Source: Casp-actino8 sp001510335 (lineage in GTDB: Bacteria; Actinomycetota; Acidimicrobiia; Acidimicrobiales; Ilumatobacteraceae). Taken from it: a stretch of 64,000 nucleotides of DNA. Made by a program: the position numbers and the translations under genes. This document shows positions 33,669 through 43,127 of this stretch, piece after piece (within the stretch, counting starts at the first letter, position 1; each line of letters starts with the position of its first letter). The stretch spans positions 1-64,000 of the forward strand of contig JAQCEM010000006.1 of NCBI GenBank assembly GCA_027729635.1, given 5' to 3'. Under the pieces are notes generated by a model. That model had not been told where the DNA came from and searched no databases. It was given only the letters and a program-made list of their open reading frames with translations.

Positions 33669-34631
33669 ATGGCTTCCTCAGCCCGTCAAGAAATTAGTGA
33701 CACGCTCGTCGTGGGTAGTTACAAACTTGGTTCATTGTTGTCTAAAGGCGTGCCAGGGTTTCTGTCTGGGACGATAGGTTCACTGGTTGGTCTGCCGGCG
33801 TCACTTGGAATGCGCGATAAGCGCAAGATGGTTGAAAGGCATATGCGACGCGTTCGACCTCTCGCATCAAGTATTGAAATACGTCGCCTCACACAGCAGG
33901 TTTTTGACAGTTATGCCCGTTACTACCTAGAAAGTTTTCGTTTACCGACATTGACTAGTGCGCAAGTAGCCGCCTCATTCACGGTTGAGGGTTACCACGA
34001 AAATATGTTGCCAGCGCTTGACCGTGGCAAGGGTGTCATTCTGGCACTCCCACATTTAGGCGGCTGGGAGTGGGCCGGACGCTGGGCCGCCGATCTCGGT
34101 CACAAGATGACAGTCGTGGTCGAACCGATTCAGCCGCCGGAACTCTTTGAATGGTTTGCCGACCTTCGTCGTAAATTTGGCATGACTGTCATTTCCCTTG
34201 GACCCGACGCTGGTCCAGCAGTGCTGAAGTCATTACGCAATAATGAGGTTCTGTGCTTGCTAAGCGATCGAGACATTACGGGCGGCGGTATTGAGGTTGA
34301 ATTTTTCGGCGAGCGCACTAAGTTACCGGCCGGACCCGCGACCTTGGCTCTACGTACTGGTGCGGCTTTGCTACCGACCGCGGCGTATTTCACTAATCGG
34401 GGAGTCGGACACCATGGTGTGATAGGGGCGCCCATGAATTGTGATCGCCACGGCAAACTTCGTGAGGATGTCCAGCGTATTACTCAGAAATTGGCCTGCG
34501 AGCTTGAAACTTTGATTCGTCGGGCGCCTGAACAGTGGCACCTCCTTCAACCGAATTGGCCAAGTGATCCTGGATACGGCGAAGATCACGAAGGTAGTCA
34601 TGATCGGTCAAGCTCACAAGATCCGACTTGA
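33669..34631 (+). CDS. patA: PatA-like PIM acyltransferase (HtrB/LpxL family)
   Basis: A 320-residue acyltransferase of the lysophospholipid acyltransferase group. The catalytic HX4E lies in LPHLGGWEWAG near residue 125, and the substrate-binding SDRDITGGGIEVEFFGE segment follows. In this gene order the mycobacterial counterpart acylates the mannose of PIM1/PIM2 at the inner membrane. Start ATG 33669 comes 20 bases after pgsA. It is followed not by pimA but by the lipoprotein/exporter module. Confidence 0.85.
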   Translation: MASSARQEISDTLVVGSYKLGSLLSKGVPGFLSGTIGSLVGLPASLGMRDKRKMVERHMRRVRPLASSIEIRRLTQQVFDSYARYYLESFRLPTLTSAQVAASFTVEGYHENMLPALDRGKGVILALPHLGGWEWAGRWAADLGHKMTVVVEPIQPPELFEWFADLRRKFGMTVISLGPDAGPAVLKSLRNNEVLCLLSDRDITGGGIEVEFFGERTKLPAGPATLALRTGAALLPTAAYFTNRGVGHHGVIGAPMNCDRHGKLREDVQRITQKLACELETLIRRAPEQWHLLQPNWPSDPGYGEDHEGSHDRSSSQDPT

Positions 34632-34710
34632 CCTGAACTGTAAGTAGTCAGTGACAGAGAGTTGACTGAACAAGTCATCAATTCTGTGCCTGGGGTCGTA
34701 GTCTTTCCAC

Positions 34711-35385
34711 ATGAAGTTGAACGGGGGTTCTTCAGTCCTTACCGGATTAGGCATTTCAATCCTTTTACTGTCCGCTTGTGGTTCGGCTGGCCAAACCACA
34801 ACTCTGGTTCGTGATGTTGATGCCATTCAGGTCATGACTCCCGAAGAAGTCATCGCTATGCGCTCTACTTTGGTTCCAGCGATTCAATCATCGGTCGACG
34901 AGGTTGACAGTTCATTGGCTGCGGGGGAGACGACTTCTGACACGATTCCTCTCAATCAAGACAACCGTCCGCCAGAACTAAAACTGTTTGATGCGTACGC
35001 TGAATTTTCAGGATGTATCAAAGATGCAGGGCAAACGATTCGTGGAGATTTGGCAGACCCGAATAACCCCGCCTACCAAGACCCCGCATATCTAGAAGTC
35101 ATTCAAAAATGCGCTGCTCGTAGCGACATCATCAATGTTCTTCGAGAAGTTGGCACCACCCGAGCCAGTCTCAAGCCAGACGAAATCAAAACTCGTAACG
35201 AGGGCTTTGTCGCTCTTTCTGACTGCCTGAAGAAGAAGGGTTGGAAAATCGAAACGTCAATCGACTCTTCCGGTCTGATTAATCCAACACAGTTTCAAAG
35301 TGCAGACGGCGATTTGAACCAGCGTGATTTAGATCAATGCCTCACTGAGACCGGCATCAACGACGCCATTGAAAACGGAGCCTAA
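34711..35385 (+). CDS. Predicted lipoprotein, unknown function
   Basis: A 224-residue protein with a signal peptide ending in the lipobox LSAC (Cys about residue 23), followed by a low-complexity Ser/Thr linker. The mature part has paired cysteine-containing segments, SGCIKDAGQ, IQKCAAR, SDCLKKKGW and LDQCLTE, a repeat-like pattern of helices with Cys that suggests two disulfides. It ends at the base before the adaptor start, so the two genes are almost certainly one unit and probably share an envelope function with the ABC exporter. No known family is recognised. Confidence 0.75.
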   Translation: MKLNGGSSVLTGLGISILLLSACGSAGQTTTLVRDVDAIQVMTPEEVIAMRSTLVPAIQSSVDEVDSSLAAGETTSDTIPLNQDNRPPELKLFDAYAEFSGCIKDAGQTIRGDLADPNNPAYQDPAYLEVIQKCAARSDIINVLREVGTTRASLKPDEIKTRNEGFVALSDCLKKKGWKIETSIDSSGLINPTQFQSADGDLNQRDLDQCLTETGINDAIENGA

Positions 35386-37527
35386 ATGTCCAATGTCAAA
35401 AAGATCTCACTAGTCGTCGGTCTCGTGGCCATCGTCGGGGTTGCAGTATTCATCGGTCGGCAGTCCGGTGGAACATCCACCAACAATGCATTGCTGATCA
35501 CTCCGCGTGCTGTTGAACGGCGCGATCTGTCCGATGTTCTCACTGTGACCGGAGAAGTACGTCGCAATGAAACCAAGAAGATCAACTCAGCAGTGGACGG
35601 CAAAGTCAGTCAGATCAATGTTGAAGACGGCGACACCGTTGAAATCGGTGACGGGGTGTTTGCACTAGACGGACGAACAGCTGTCGCTGTTCCTGGAGAT
35701 TTTTCGTTTTATCGTGAGCTCAACGTTGGCAGTGTCGGACCAGATGTTCTTCAACTTGAAACAATTCTCAATAATGACGGCTACGCGATTCGGTCCGTAG
35801 ACACACTGTTTACGGAAGAAACTCGTACTGCTTTGGCCAAATGGCAATTTGATCGTGGCTACAGCGGTTCAAGTAACGAAAACGATGAGACCATCACCGT
35901 TTCGCTGGCTCCCAACAGTGCCGCCTACTCGGTGGGTCGATCTAATACTGCCGCCTTTATCGTCACCCCATCAGTGCCGACCTCAAGCGGTTCCAGTTTG
36001 CGTTCGACAGTACAAAAGCCAACCTTGAATATCTCGGTTGACAACGAGTCGGTGATTGAAGGTGGATCAGTCACATTCACTATTACTTCTGACGTTGCTC
36101 CTACCTCAGACTTAACGATCGCGTTAAATACCGGCGGCAGTGCCACACCAGGCGACGATCCGGCCAACGATGACGATTACGACCGAATTTTGGGAAGTGT
36201 AATGATTCGAGCAGGAGAACTTTCAACATCGTTTACGTCAAAGATTTTCGTAGACAATACGATTGAAGATGAAGAAGACATCACGGTCGCGATGACCACT
36301 CAATTTGGTAACGACCCAACATATGCACTTGGAAATACAAACCAATTGCGAGTAGTGATTCCGGCGAATGGATCAGAACTTCGTCCACTTCTGACAGTGA
36401 AGGCCAGCAGTGAGACGATTAACGAAGGTTCAACTGTGACTTTCACGGTTCGCACTTCGGTTAAGTCAAATCGCGACATTAAGTTCAATGTGACGTTGTC
36501 GGGCAGTGCGAGTCAAGACGTTGACTTCTTGACGCCGAACACCGACACCTACAGCATCAATGCCGGCGCATATAGCGTTGACGTACCAATTCAAATTCGG
36601 CGCGACGACACTGTTGAATCCGATGAGAACTTGACATTTACCGTCACTTCAGATCTGCCACCAGAAGGCAAAACAGAGCGCTACTACCTCGGTGATGTCG
36701 TGAGTGCTCGAGTCATCATCGAGAGCGGAGATTTACCTGAATTGACTCTCATCGGGGGAGGAACAGTAGGCGAAGGTCGAACTGGTTCATTCCGCATTGT
36801 TGCTGATGCTCCAGTTACAGAGGACACTTCAGTCAACTATCAACTGTCTGGTACGGCGCAAAACGGAGCCGACTACAAAGCGCTCAGTGGAACAGTTATT
36901 TTGAAGGCTGGTTCAAGCAGCGTGACAGTTCCGATCAACGTGATCAACGATGACGTCGTATTCAAACCATCCGACATGCTCGTCGCTGACTGGCCAGCGC
37001 GTATCGGCAAGGTTGAGGTCGATGAAGGCGAGTTTGTCCTTCAGGGAAATGTTGTTCTCAGCCTGACTGAACCACAGTTCACAATCACAATGAAGGTCAG
37101 CCCAACCGATCGCGCTGAACTCGTAGTTGGACAAGCTGTTTCAGTTAATCTCAGAGTTGGAGGTCAAATACTTCCTGGAACAATTTCTGAACTAGGCGAT
37201 AGCGCAACTGTCGGCTCCGCCGGCCAAGAATTGTACGAAGGAACAATTACTGTTTCAGGTGAATTCAGTGCCGTTGACGGAGCGACGGTCTCAATTGACG
37301 TCACTCTTGACGAGGCTTTACAAGTCCTCGCTGTCCCTGTTGCTGCTGTCCTGCGTTCTGCCGATGGCGATGAGGTGCGAATCGTCAATGACGCTGGCAC
37401 CATCACCCGCATCAAAGTGACAATCGGTTTGATCGATGGCGAATGGGTCGAGATCGAAGATGGCCTCAAGGGTGACGAACTTGTCGTCGTCGATATTGCT
37501 TCGGGCAATATCGCCTCAGCGGCATAA
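35386..37527 (+). CDS. Membrane-fusion-type adaptor with peptidoglycan-binding and three Calx-beta-like domains
   Basis: A 713-residue envelope protein. One N-terminal TM (about residues 6-24) is followed by a lipoyl-like half (AVDGKVSQINVEDGDTVEIG, about 69-88), a PG_binding_1-like unit (about 107-160), three Calx-beta-like repeats (about 210-310, 335-440, 450-520), a second lipoyl-like half (RIGKVEVDEGEFVLQGN, about 540-556) and an adaptor C-terminus ending in VVVDIASG. Calx-beta units are recognised by recurrent VIEGGSVTFT, INEGSTVTFT and VGEGRTGSFR starts and by acidic DNTIEDEEDITV-type ends. The next genes are a MacB-type ATPase and permease, so it is a probable exporter adaptor, anchored to wall and membrane. 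Domain calls are by eye. Confidence 0.8.
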   Translation: MSNVKKISLVVGLVAIVGVAVFIGRQSGGTSTNNALLITPRAVERRDLSDVLTVTGEVRRNETKKINSAVDGKVSQINVEDGDTVEIGDGVFALDGRTAVAVPGDFSFYRELNVGSVGPDVLQLETILNNDGYAIRSVDTLFTEETRTALAKWQFDRGYSGSSNENDETITVSLAPNSAAYSVGRSNTAAFIVTPSVPTSSGSSLRSTVQKPTLNISVDNESVIEGGSVTFTITSDVAPTSDLTIALNTGGSATPGDDPANDDDYDRILGSVMIRAGELSTSFTSKIFVDNTIEDEEDITVAMTTQFGNDPTYALGNTNQLRVVIPANGSELRPLLTVKASSETINEGSTVTFTVRTSVKSNRDIKFNVTLSGSASQDVDFLTPNTDTYSINAGAYSVDVPIQIRRDDTVESDENLTFTVTSDLPPEGKTERYYLGDVVSARVIIESGDLPELTLIGGGTVGEGRTGSFRIVADAPVTEDTSVNYQLSGTAQNGADYKALSGTVILKAGSSSVTVPINVINDDVVFKPSDMLVADWPARIGKVEVDEGEFVLQGNVVLSLTEPQFTITMKVSPTDRAELVVGQAVSVNLRVGGQILPGTISELGDSATVGSAGQELYEGTITVSGEFSAVDGATVSIDVTLDEALQVLAVPVAAVLRSADGDEVRIVNDAGTITRIKVTIGLIDGEWVEIEDGLKGDELVVVDIASGNIASAA

Positions 37528-37552
37528 GCAAGATTGACGAGACCCTTTTGCC

Positions 37553-38275
37553 ATGAACGCATCAACTTCAGCGGATTCGTCAAATCTTACGATCTTGATG
37601 GAACTGAGTCATGTATCTCGGGTGTACGGATCTGGAGAAGCCGCAGTATGGGCATTACGTGATGTTTCATTAGTCATCCGCGCCGGCGACTTCGTCTCGA
37701 TTGTTGGTCCATCGGGTTCTGGAAAATCAACGATGCTCGGACTTCTCGGGTGTCTTGATGTTCCAACCGAAGGCACAATCACCGTTGGCGACGAGGAGGT
37801 GACACGACTCGCTGATGCCGCGCGAACCCGAGTTCGTGGAAAAAGTATCGGATTTGTTTTCCAGCAATTCCATTTAATCCCACACCTTGACGCCATCGGG
37901 AATGTTGAAACCGCTCTCTTGTATCGTTCGCTCAAACCTGCCGAGAGACGCGATCGTGCCATGGCCTCGCTTGAGCGCGTTGGTCTAGGGCGTCGCGCTG
38001 ACCATCGACCTGTTCAACTGTCAGGTGGTGAACAACAGCGCGTTGCTCTTGCTCGGGCGCTCGTGACCGAACCAAAAATTCTTTTAGCCGATGAACCCAC
38101 AGGTGCTCTTGATACCAAAAATGCCGCCAACGTGATGGAAATATTGTCGGGCCTTCGCTCTTCTGAGCGCGCAGTCGTCATCGTGACTCACGATCTAGAC
38201 ATTGCTAATTCGGCGGTACGAAAAGTTTCCATGCTCGACGGCGGAATCGTCTCCGATGAGGTACTGCGCTCATGA
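37553..38275 (+). CDS. ABC transporter ATPase, MacB/LolD type
   Basis: A 240-residue ATP-binding subunit. Walker A is GPSGSGKST, the Q-loop lies in GFVFQQFHLIPHL, the signature is LSGGEQQRVALARAL, Walker B is ILLADEPTGALD, and the H-loop is in VIVTHD. Such ATPases power efflux or lipoprotein-type mechanotransmission with an FtsX-like permease. It starts 25 bases after the adaptor and overlaps the permease by 4 nt. The N-terminal 15 residues before MELSHVSRVY look like an extension; ATG 37598 is an alternative start. Confidence 0.92.
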   Translation: MNASTSADSSNLTILMELSHVSRVYGSGEAAVWALRDVSLVIRAGDFVSIVGPSGSGKSTMLGLLGCLDVPTEGTITVGDEEVTRLADAARTRVRGKSIGFVFQQFHLIPHLDAIGNVETALLYRSLKPAERRDRAMASLERVGLGRRADHRPVQLSGGEQQRVALARALVTEPKILLADEPTGALDTKNAANVMEILSGLRSSERAVVIVTHDLDIANSAVRKVSMLDGGIVSDEVLRS

Positions 38276-39459
38276 GTACCTTCAAAGATCTTGTTCGGGT
38301 TGCATTCACTGGCTTACTCGCCCGCAAAGTGCGCACCCTATTACTTCTTCTCGGACCCATGATCGGAGTCGCCGCCATCATTGCGTCGGTGGGCCTCACC
38401 GATTCAGCTAAGGGAGACTTAAAGCAAAAAGTCGCAAAACTTGGCACCAATCTGATTGAGGCCGCTGCCTCAAGTTCATTCGGCGGTCAAAATCCAACCC
38501 TTCCCACTGATGCTGTGGAACGGGCACTCACCGTGAAAACTGTCGAGAAAGTTTCAGCCGTAGTCGAATTGTCCAACATCGCAGTGACCCCGTATACAGA
38601 GGCTCGTGAAAAGTTTGAGACGGTTCCAATACCGGTACTTGCCGCTGACAGTAATTTGCCTGCGGTGCTGCAAGTCAATCTTGTATCTGGTCGCTGGATC
38701 AACCAATTTGACGAAGACAGCGAGGTTCGTGCCGCAGTTATCGGAGTTGGATTGGCACGTGAATTTGATGTGTTGCCTGGAGAAAATCGCACCATTGAAT
38801 TAGCCGGAATTCCCTATGGAGTGGTCGGAATTTTGGATTCGGTTGAACTTGAGCCTGGTTTTGACAACGCTGTCTTCATTTCATTCGCTCGTGCTGAAAT
38901 CGATTTTCTAGACGATGAGGTTCAACCAAACAAGATGTATGTTCGATGCACCGAAGGTACCGAATCCGAAACTTCCGAAGCACTGAAGACGGCAGTCAAT
39001 CTCGGTGGTCCACAAGAAATCTCGACCGACATCAAGAGTGAAGCTTTGGAGCTAGCGGCCCAAAGTGATCGTCAACTGCAGATGATCGTAATCTCGATGG
39101 GACTCCTCGCGATTATCGTTGGGGGACTCGGAATCGCCAATGTGATGTCAATCTCGGTGATTCAACGCTCGGCCGAAATTGGTATCCGCCGAGCGCTCGG
39201 GCACACTCGCAATATCATCGCTGTTCAATTCTTATTTGAAGCCATCGTGGTCGGTGTGATTGGCGGAATACTCGGTGTTCTGCTGGGTATGTTGGCAATT
39301 TTCGTTGGTGCGTCTATTGCCGGTTGGGTCTTTGTGATGGCATCGTGGTTAGCCCCAGCGGGAATCATTCTGGCAATAACAATTTCAATTCTTGCTGGTC
39401 TGTATCCGGCACGACGGGCCGCCAAACTTGAACCGCTCGAAACTTTGCGACTGGGTTAA
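38272..39459 (+). CDS. ABC transporter permease, MacB/FtsX type
   Basis: A 395-residue permease with an N-terminal TM (about residues 20-42), a large extracytoplasmic domain (about 45-265) and three C-terminal TMs forming the FtsX-like domain, including the conserved SVIQRSAEIGIRRALG loop that couples to the ATPase. The terminal ARRAAKLEPLETLRLG is typical of MacB-like permeases. It overlaps the ATPase gene by 4 nt and is convergent with the LLM oxidoreductase. The cargo is unknown. Confidence 0.9.
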   Translation: MSTFKDLVRVAFTGLLARKVRTLLLLLGPMIGVAAIIASVGLTDSAKGDLKQKVAKLGTNLIEAAASSSFGGQNPTLPTDAVERALTVKTVEKVSAVVELSNIAVTPYTEAREKFETVPIPVLAADSNLPAVLQVNLVSGRWINQFDEDSEVRAAVIGVGLAREFDVLPGENRTIELAGIPYGVVGILDSVELEPGFDNAVFISFARAEIDFLDDEVQPNKMYVRCTEGTESETSEALKTAVNLGGPQEISTDIKSEALELAAQSDRQLQMIVISMGLLAIIVGGLGIANVMSISVIQRSAEIGIRRALGHTRNIIAVQFLFEAIVVGVIGGILGVLLGMLAIFVGASIAGWVFVMASWLAPAGIILAITISILAGLYPARRAAKLEPLETLRLG

Positions 39460-39472
39460 AAGAGACATCAGG

Positions 39473-40372
39473 TCACGAATAAAGGTCAAATAATTCGTTA
39501 ATGGCTTTGATCTGACCGCCACTCGTACTTGACATCACGGCGATGGGTTCGACCCCAATGTCATACCAACGTTGCAGACCGTCGCGCACCTCATCAGCGT
39601 TGCCATACAAGGTGCAGTCAGATAGCCAAGCATCACTCATATAGGCAGAATGGTCATCGCGGTTGCCAGCGGCAATGGCACTTTCAATTGCTTCCATCTC
39701 TTTGACGTAGCCGGCAGCCTTCCAATAATTGCGATAGTTGGGGAGCCGGACGTACACCGCCATCGTTTTGCGGTTCACTGCAGCGGCTGCTTCACGGTCA
39801 TCGCTAATGACTGTGGGAATCATGTTCGCAAGATGAAAGCCTCCAGCAATCTGTTCTCGAGATACTTGATGAACCTGCTTGACCGTATTGTTGTAACTCG
39901 CGTTAGCCCATAACGCACCTTCACCAATCTCTGACGCCAAGGCCAGCATGCGATCTCGAAGCGCGGCGAGATAAATCGGGGGGAGAGGACCGCCGAATTT
40001 TTCTTGTTTACGCAAAGCATCGACGAAAGCTCGCATATCTGACAGTGGAGGTCCCATTTCAACACCAAGACGCTTCACCATTGCTTCGTGACTGACTCCG
40101 AGTCCTAACGCGAATCGTCCGCCTGATACTTCTCCTATATGGCTCGCTATCGAACCGATTTCAGCCGCTGACGTGCCGTAGATACCTTGAATCGCTGTGT
40201 AAAAACGTAAACGTTGGGTCACATGAGCCAAACTCACGCACAGTCCAAAAGCATTGCCAAGAGTCGGGCAAGCCAATGCTGGAAAACCTCGGCGTTCGGC
40301 TTCTGCTGCAAGTTCAAGTATCTGAAGCCGCTTGGTGGGGGAAGCAACAATTGATAAGGCGGGAAGCATCAT
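39473..40372 (-). CDS. LLM-class (luciferase-like, probably F420-dependent) oxidoreductase
   Basis: A 299-residue TIM-barrel protein of the bacterial luciferase/F420 family. It shows AEAERRGFPALACP, the IGEVSGGRFALGLGVSHEAMVKRLG block typical of F420-dependent LLM enzymes, and PIYLAALRDRMLALASEIGEGALWAN. The substrate is unknown. Start could be ATG 40372 or the adjacent ATG at 40369; a GAGGA directly precedes the first, so the second has slightly better spacing. It lies on the minus strand inside an otherwise forward cluster, just before pimA. Confidence 0.83.
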   Translation of the reverse strand: MMLPALSIVASPTKRLQILELAAEAERRGFPALACPTLGNAFGLCVSLAHVTQRLRFYTAIQGIYGTSAAEIGSIASHIGEVSGGRFALGLGVSHEAMVKRLGVEMGPPLSDMRAFVDALRKQEKFGGPLPPIYLAALRDRMLALASEIGEGALWANASYNNTVKQVHQVSREQIAGGFHLANMIPTVISDDREAAAAVNRKTMAVYVRLPNYRNYWKAAGYVKEMEAIESAIAAGNRDDHSAYMSDAWLSDCTLYGNADEVRDGLQRWYDIGVEPIAVMSSTSGGQIKAINELFDLYS

Positions 40373-40429
40373 TCCTCGAAGTTAGCCGAACACTCCGCAC
40401 CCTTCTGATCTCGCTAGTTTGGAGATGTC

Positions 40430-41623
40430 ATGTCTGTACCCCCCGATGCCCTCGCTTCAGAGTCCGTGTCACGTCTGCGTATTGGATTGCTGTGTCCGTA
40501 CAGTTTGACGACCCCAGGTGGCGTCCAGGGGCAGGTCATGGGACTCGCTCGAGCGTTGCGCAAAATGGGACACGAGGTACGAGTACTTGGTCCGTGCGAT
40601 GGTGCTCCGCCCGACACCTTTGTCACACCGATTGGCGAGTCACTACCCACTGTCGCCAATGGTTCGATTGCACCGCTAGCCCCAGATCCTTCAGCGGCCT
40701 TACGAACAATCCGAGTTTTACGCGATGAGCAATTTGACGTGTTGCATCTACATGAACCATTGACCCCTGGCGCAACCATCACTGCGTTGGTGATGCGAAC
40801 TGCACCCATTGTCGCAACATTTCACGCGGCGGGCGAGAGCCTGAGCTACAAGTATTTGAGCGCACCTCTCAAAGGGTTTGCCAGTGCGATTGATCATCGT
40901 GTTGCCGTCTCCAAAGACGCAGTTCAATTAGCGCAGCGCTATCTCGGTGGCGATTATCAAATATTGCCAAATGGGGTTGAGCTTGATCGATTTCTCTCGA
41001 CTTCACGAATTGCAACCTCGTCAGATCGTCAATCTGTTTTTTTCTGTGGTCGACACGAACCCCGCAAAGGATTGGAAGTTCTCTTACAGGCTCACGCCAC
41101 TTTGCCCGACAATGTCGACGTCTGGATAGCTTCGGAAGGTCCTGAAACTGAACGGTTAAAGCGTGAATGGGCCGGTGACTCTCGTTTGATATGGCTGGGC
41201 AGAATCAGCGATGCTGAGAAAGCTCAACGACTTTCCCAAGCTGATGTTTTTTGCGCTCCGTCGCTTGGAGGCGAAAGTTTTGGGGTGGTTTTGATTGAAG
41301 CCATGGCCGCCTCCACACCAATCGTCGCTAGTGCACTCGACGGATATATGAATGTGGCGACTCACGAAGTCGATGCTCTTCTTGTTGAACCCAATGATCC
41401 TCAGGCTCTTGAAAGCGCTCTTCGACGAATTTTGCTCGACCAAGACCTCGCGCACCGCCTCGTCAGCAACGGTCAGAAACGGGCGAGTGGCTTTTCCATG
41501 GTCCTATTGGCTCATACATATGTGGATATCTATCGGCGCATCATCGCGGAATCCCGTCACCGTCCTACTCGGCGGCAACGACTGCGCCGTTTCCTGGCCC
41601 GCGATGGCAGTTCGTCCGATTGA
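40430..41623 (+). CDS. pimA: PimA-like GDP-mannose:phosphatidylinositol mannosyltransferase
   Basis: A GT4 glycosyltransferase of 397 residues that adds the first mannose to phosphatidylinositol at the inner leaflet. The N-terminal domain has IGLLCPYSLTTPGGVQGQV and FDVLHLHEPLTPG; the C-terminal domain has FFCGRHEPRKGLEVLLQA, the nucleotide-sugar E-x7-E region in GGESFGVVLIEAMA, and DVFCAPSLGG. Motif wording and position beside pgsA and patA match PimA (Rv2610c). The residues before LRIGLLC form a roughly 17-residue extension. The tail is Arg-rich. Confidence 0.87.
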   Translation: MSVPPDALASESVSRLRIGLLCPYSLTTPGGVQGQVMGLARALRKMGHEVRVLGPCDGAPPDTFVTPIGESLPTVANGSIAPLAPDPSAALRTIRVLRDEQFDVLHLHEPLTPGATITALVMRTAPIVATFHAAGESLSYKYLSAPLKGFASAIDHRVAVSKDAVQLAQRYLGGDYQILPNGVELDRFLSTSRIATSSDRQSVFFCGRHEPRKGLEVLLQAHATLPDNVDVWIASEGPETERLKREWAGDSRLIWLGRISDAEKAQRLSQADVFCAPSLGGESFGVVLIEAMAASTPIVASALDGYMNVATHEVDALLVEPNDPQALESALRRILLDQDLAHRLVSNGQKRASGFSMVLLAHTYVDIYRRIIAESRHRPTRRQRLRRFLARDGSSSD

Positions 41624-41667
41624 TCGATTGACCGATGGGTTCCCGTATTTGAACCTAGGATGACGAC

Positions 41668-42216
41668 ATGACTCTTATCGTTATCGCAGTCGTCGCCTTG
41701 CTAGCCATCTACGTCGTCATTACCTATAACGCCCTCATTAGGCGCCGTAACCAAGTTGACAATGCCTGGTCCCAAGTTGATGTCCAACTCAAACGTCGTC
41801 TTGATCTTGTGCCTAATTTGGTTGAGACAGTCAAAGGTTACGCGGCCCATGAAAAGGCCACGCTCGAGGCGGTTATCACGGCCCGTAATGCCGCCATGGC
41901 TGCGGGTCCCGGTCCAGAAGCACAGGGGCAGGCTGACAACATGCTGACTGGAGCGCTGCGCCAATTGTTTGCGCTATCAGAGGCTTATCCCGATCTCAAA
42001 GCCAACCAAAATTTCTTGGCCTTACAAGAAGAACTCACATCGACAGAAAGCCGTGTTGCCTACGCCCGTCAGTTTTACAACGATTCGGTCCTTGAGTACC
42101 ACAACAAACTTGATACCTTCCCAACGGTTCTTGTCGCCAAGATCGGCAGATTTCCGCATCGTGAATTTTTTGAAGCTGAAGATGCCGCTCGCACTGTTCC
42201 TAACGTCAAGTTTTAA
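41668..42216 (+). CDS. lemA: LemA family protein
   Basis: A 182-residue protein with one N-terminal TM (about residues 3-21) and a helical bundle carrying VDNAWSQVDVQLKRRLDLVP followed by NLVETVKGYAAHE, the LemA signature. LemA proteins are membrane-anchored with unclear function and often sit by HtpX-like proteases, as here: the M48 gene starts 5 bases later. It follows pimA by 44 bases. Confidence 0.92.
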   Translation: MTLIVIAVVALLAIYVVITYNALIRRRNQVDNAWSQVDVQLKRRLDLVPNLVETVKGYAAHEKATLEAVITARNAAMAAGPGPEAQGQADNMLTGALRQLFALSEAYPDLKANQNFLALQEELTSTESRVAYARQFYNDSVLEYHNKLDTFPTVLVAKIGRFPHREFFEAEDAARTVPNVKF

Positions 42217-42221
42217 TCTTC

Positions 42222-43127
42222 GTGTATCAACAGATTGCCTCTAATAAGCGACGCAGTGTGGCGTTGATCTTTGGTTTCGTTCTCTTGGTCGTCCTAGTAG
42301 GTGTTGTCGTCGGCTTTCTAGTCGGTGGAGGGCCAACCGCCAGCATCGTGGCCCTTATCATTGCGGCCGTCATGGCAGTGACCTCGTACTGGAAATCCGA
42401 TGCAATCGCGCTGTCAGTCAGTCGAGCCGTACCCGCCGACCCCGCAACATATCAACGACTCCACAACTTGGTCGAAGGTTTGTGTATCGCTGGAGGACTC
42501 CCGAAGCCTCGCGTGTACATCATTAATGATCCGGCACCTAATGCCTTCGCCACAGGTCGCAACCCTCAACATGCCGCTATTGCTGTCACGACCGGATTAC
42601 TTGAAAAACTCAATCGAGTCGAACTTGAAGGCGTCGTGGCACACGAGTTGTCTCACATCCGTAACTACGACATTTTGGTCTCAACGATTGCCGTGACTTT
42701 GGTTGGCTCAATTGCCCTCATGACTGATGTGGCGATTCGCTTGATGTGGTGGAACGGTGGTCGGACATCTCGCGACGGCGACCGCAACAACGGTTCAAAT
42801 CCGCTCGCAATTATTGGTTTCGTTCTTTTAATCTTGGCGCCGATCATCGCAAAGGCCATGCAGGCCGCGGTCAGTCGTCAGCGTGAAACTTTGGCCGATG
42901 TTTCGGCGTGCCAGATGACCAGGTACCCGCCCGGTCTCATTGGTGCTCTCGAAAAATTGAAATCTGACACCACCACAACTCACTCAGCATCAATGGCCAC
43001 AGCCCATATGTGGATCGAGCAACCTTTGTCAGGAGTACGCGACAATGGAAAACTCAGTTTCTTCCACCGCATGTTCGACACTCATCCACCACTTGATGAA
43101 CGAATTGCGCTACTAAAGGAACTGTGA
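42222..43127 (+). CDS. M48 family membrane metalloprotease (HtpX-like)
   Basis: A 301-residue membrane zinc protease. Two TMs precede the catalytic region (about residues 14-36 and 38-55). The zinc motif HELSH is in VVAHELSHIRNYD, and the third ligand is probably the Glu of RQRETLADVSA. Further TMs flank the insert near residues 150-165 and 190-206. HtpX-type enzymes degrade damaged membrane proteins. GTG 42222 is the start; the 3' end overlaps the DUF3048 gene by 4 nt. The LemA-M48 pair is common. Confidence 0.9.
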   Translation: MYQQIASNKRRSVALIFGFVLLVVLVGVVVGFLVGGGPTASIVALIIAAVMAVTSYWKSDAIALSVSRAVPADPATYQRLHNLVEGLCIAGGLPKPRVYIINDPAPNAFATGRNPQHAAIAVTTGLLEKLNRVELEGVVAHELSHIRNYDILVSTIAVTLVGSIALMTDVAIRLMWWNGGRTSRDGDRNNGSNPLAIIGFVLLILAPIIAKAMQAAVSRQRETLADVSACQMTRYPPGLIGALEKLKSDTTTTHSASMATAHMWIEQPLSGVRDNGKLSFFHRMFDTHPPLDERIALLKEL

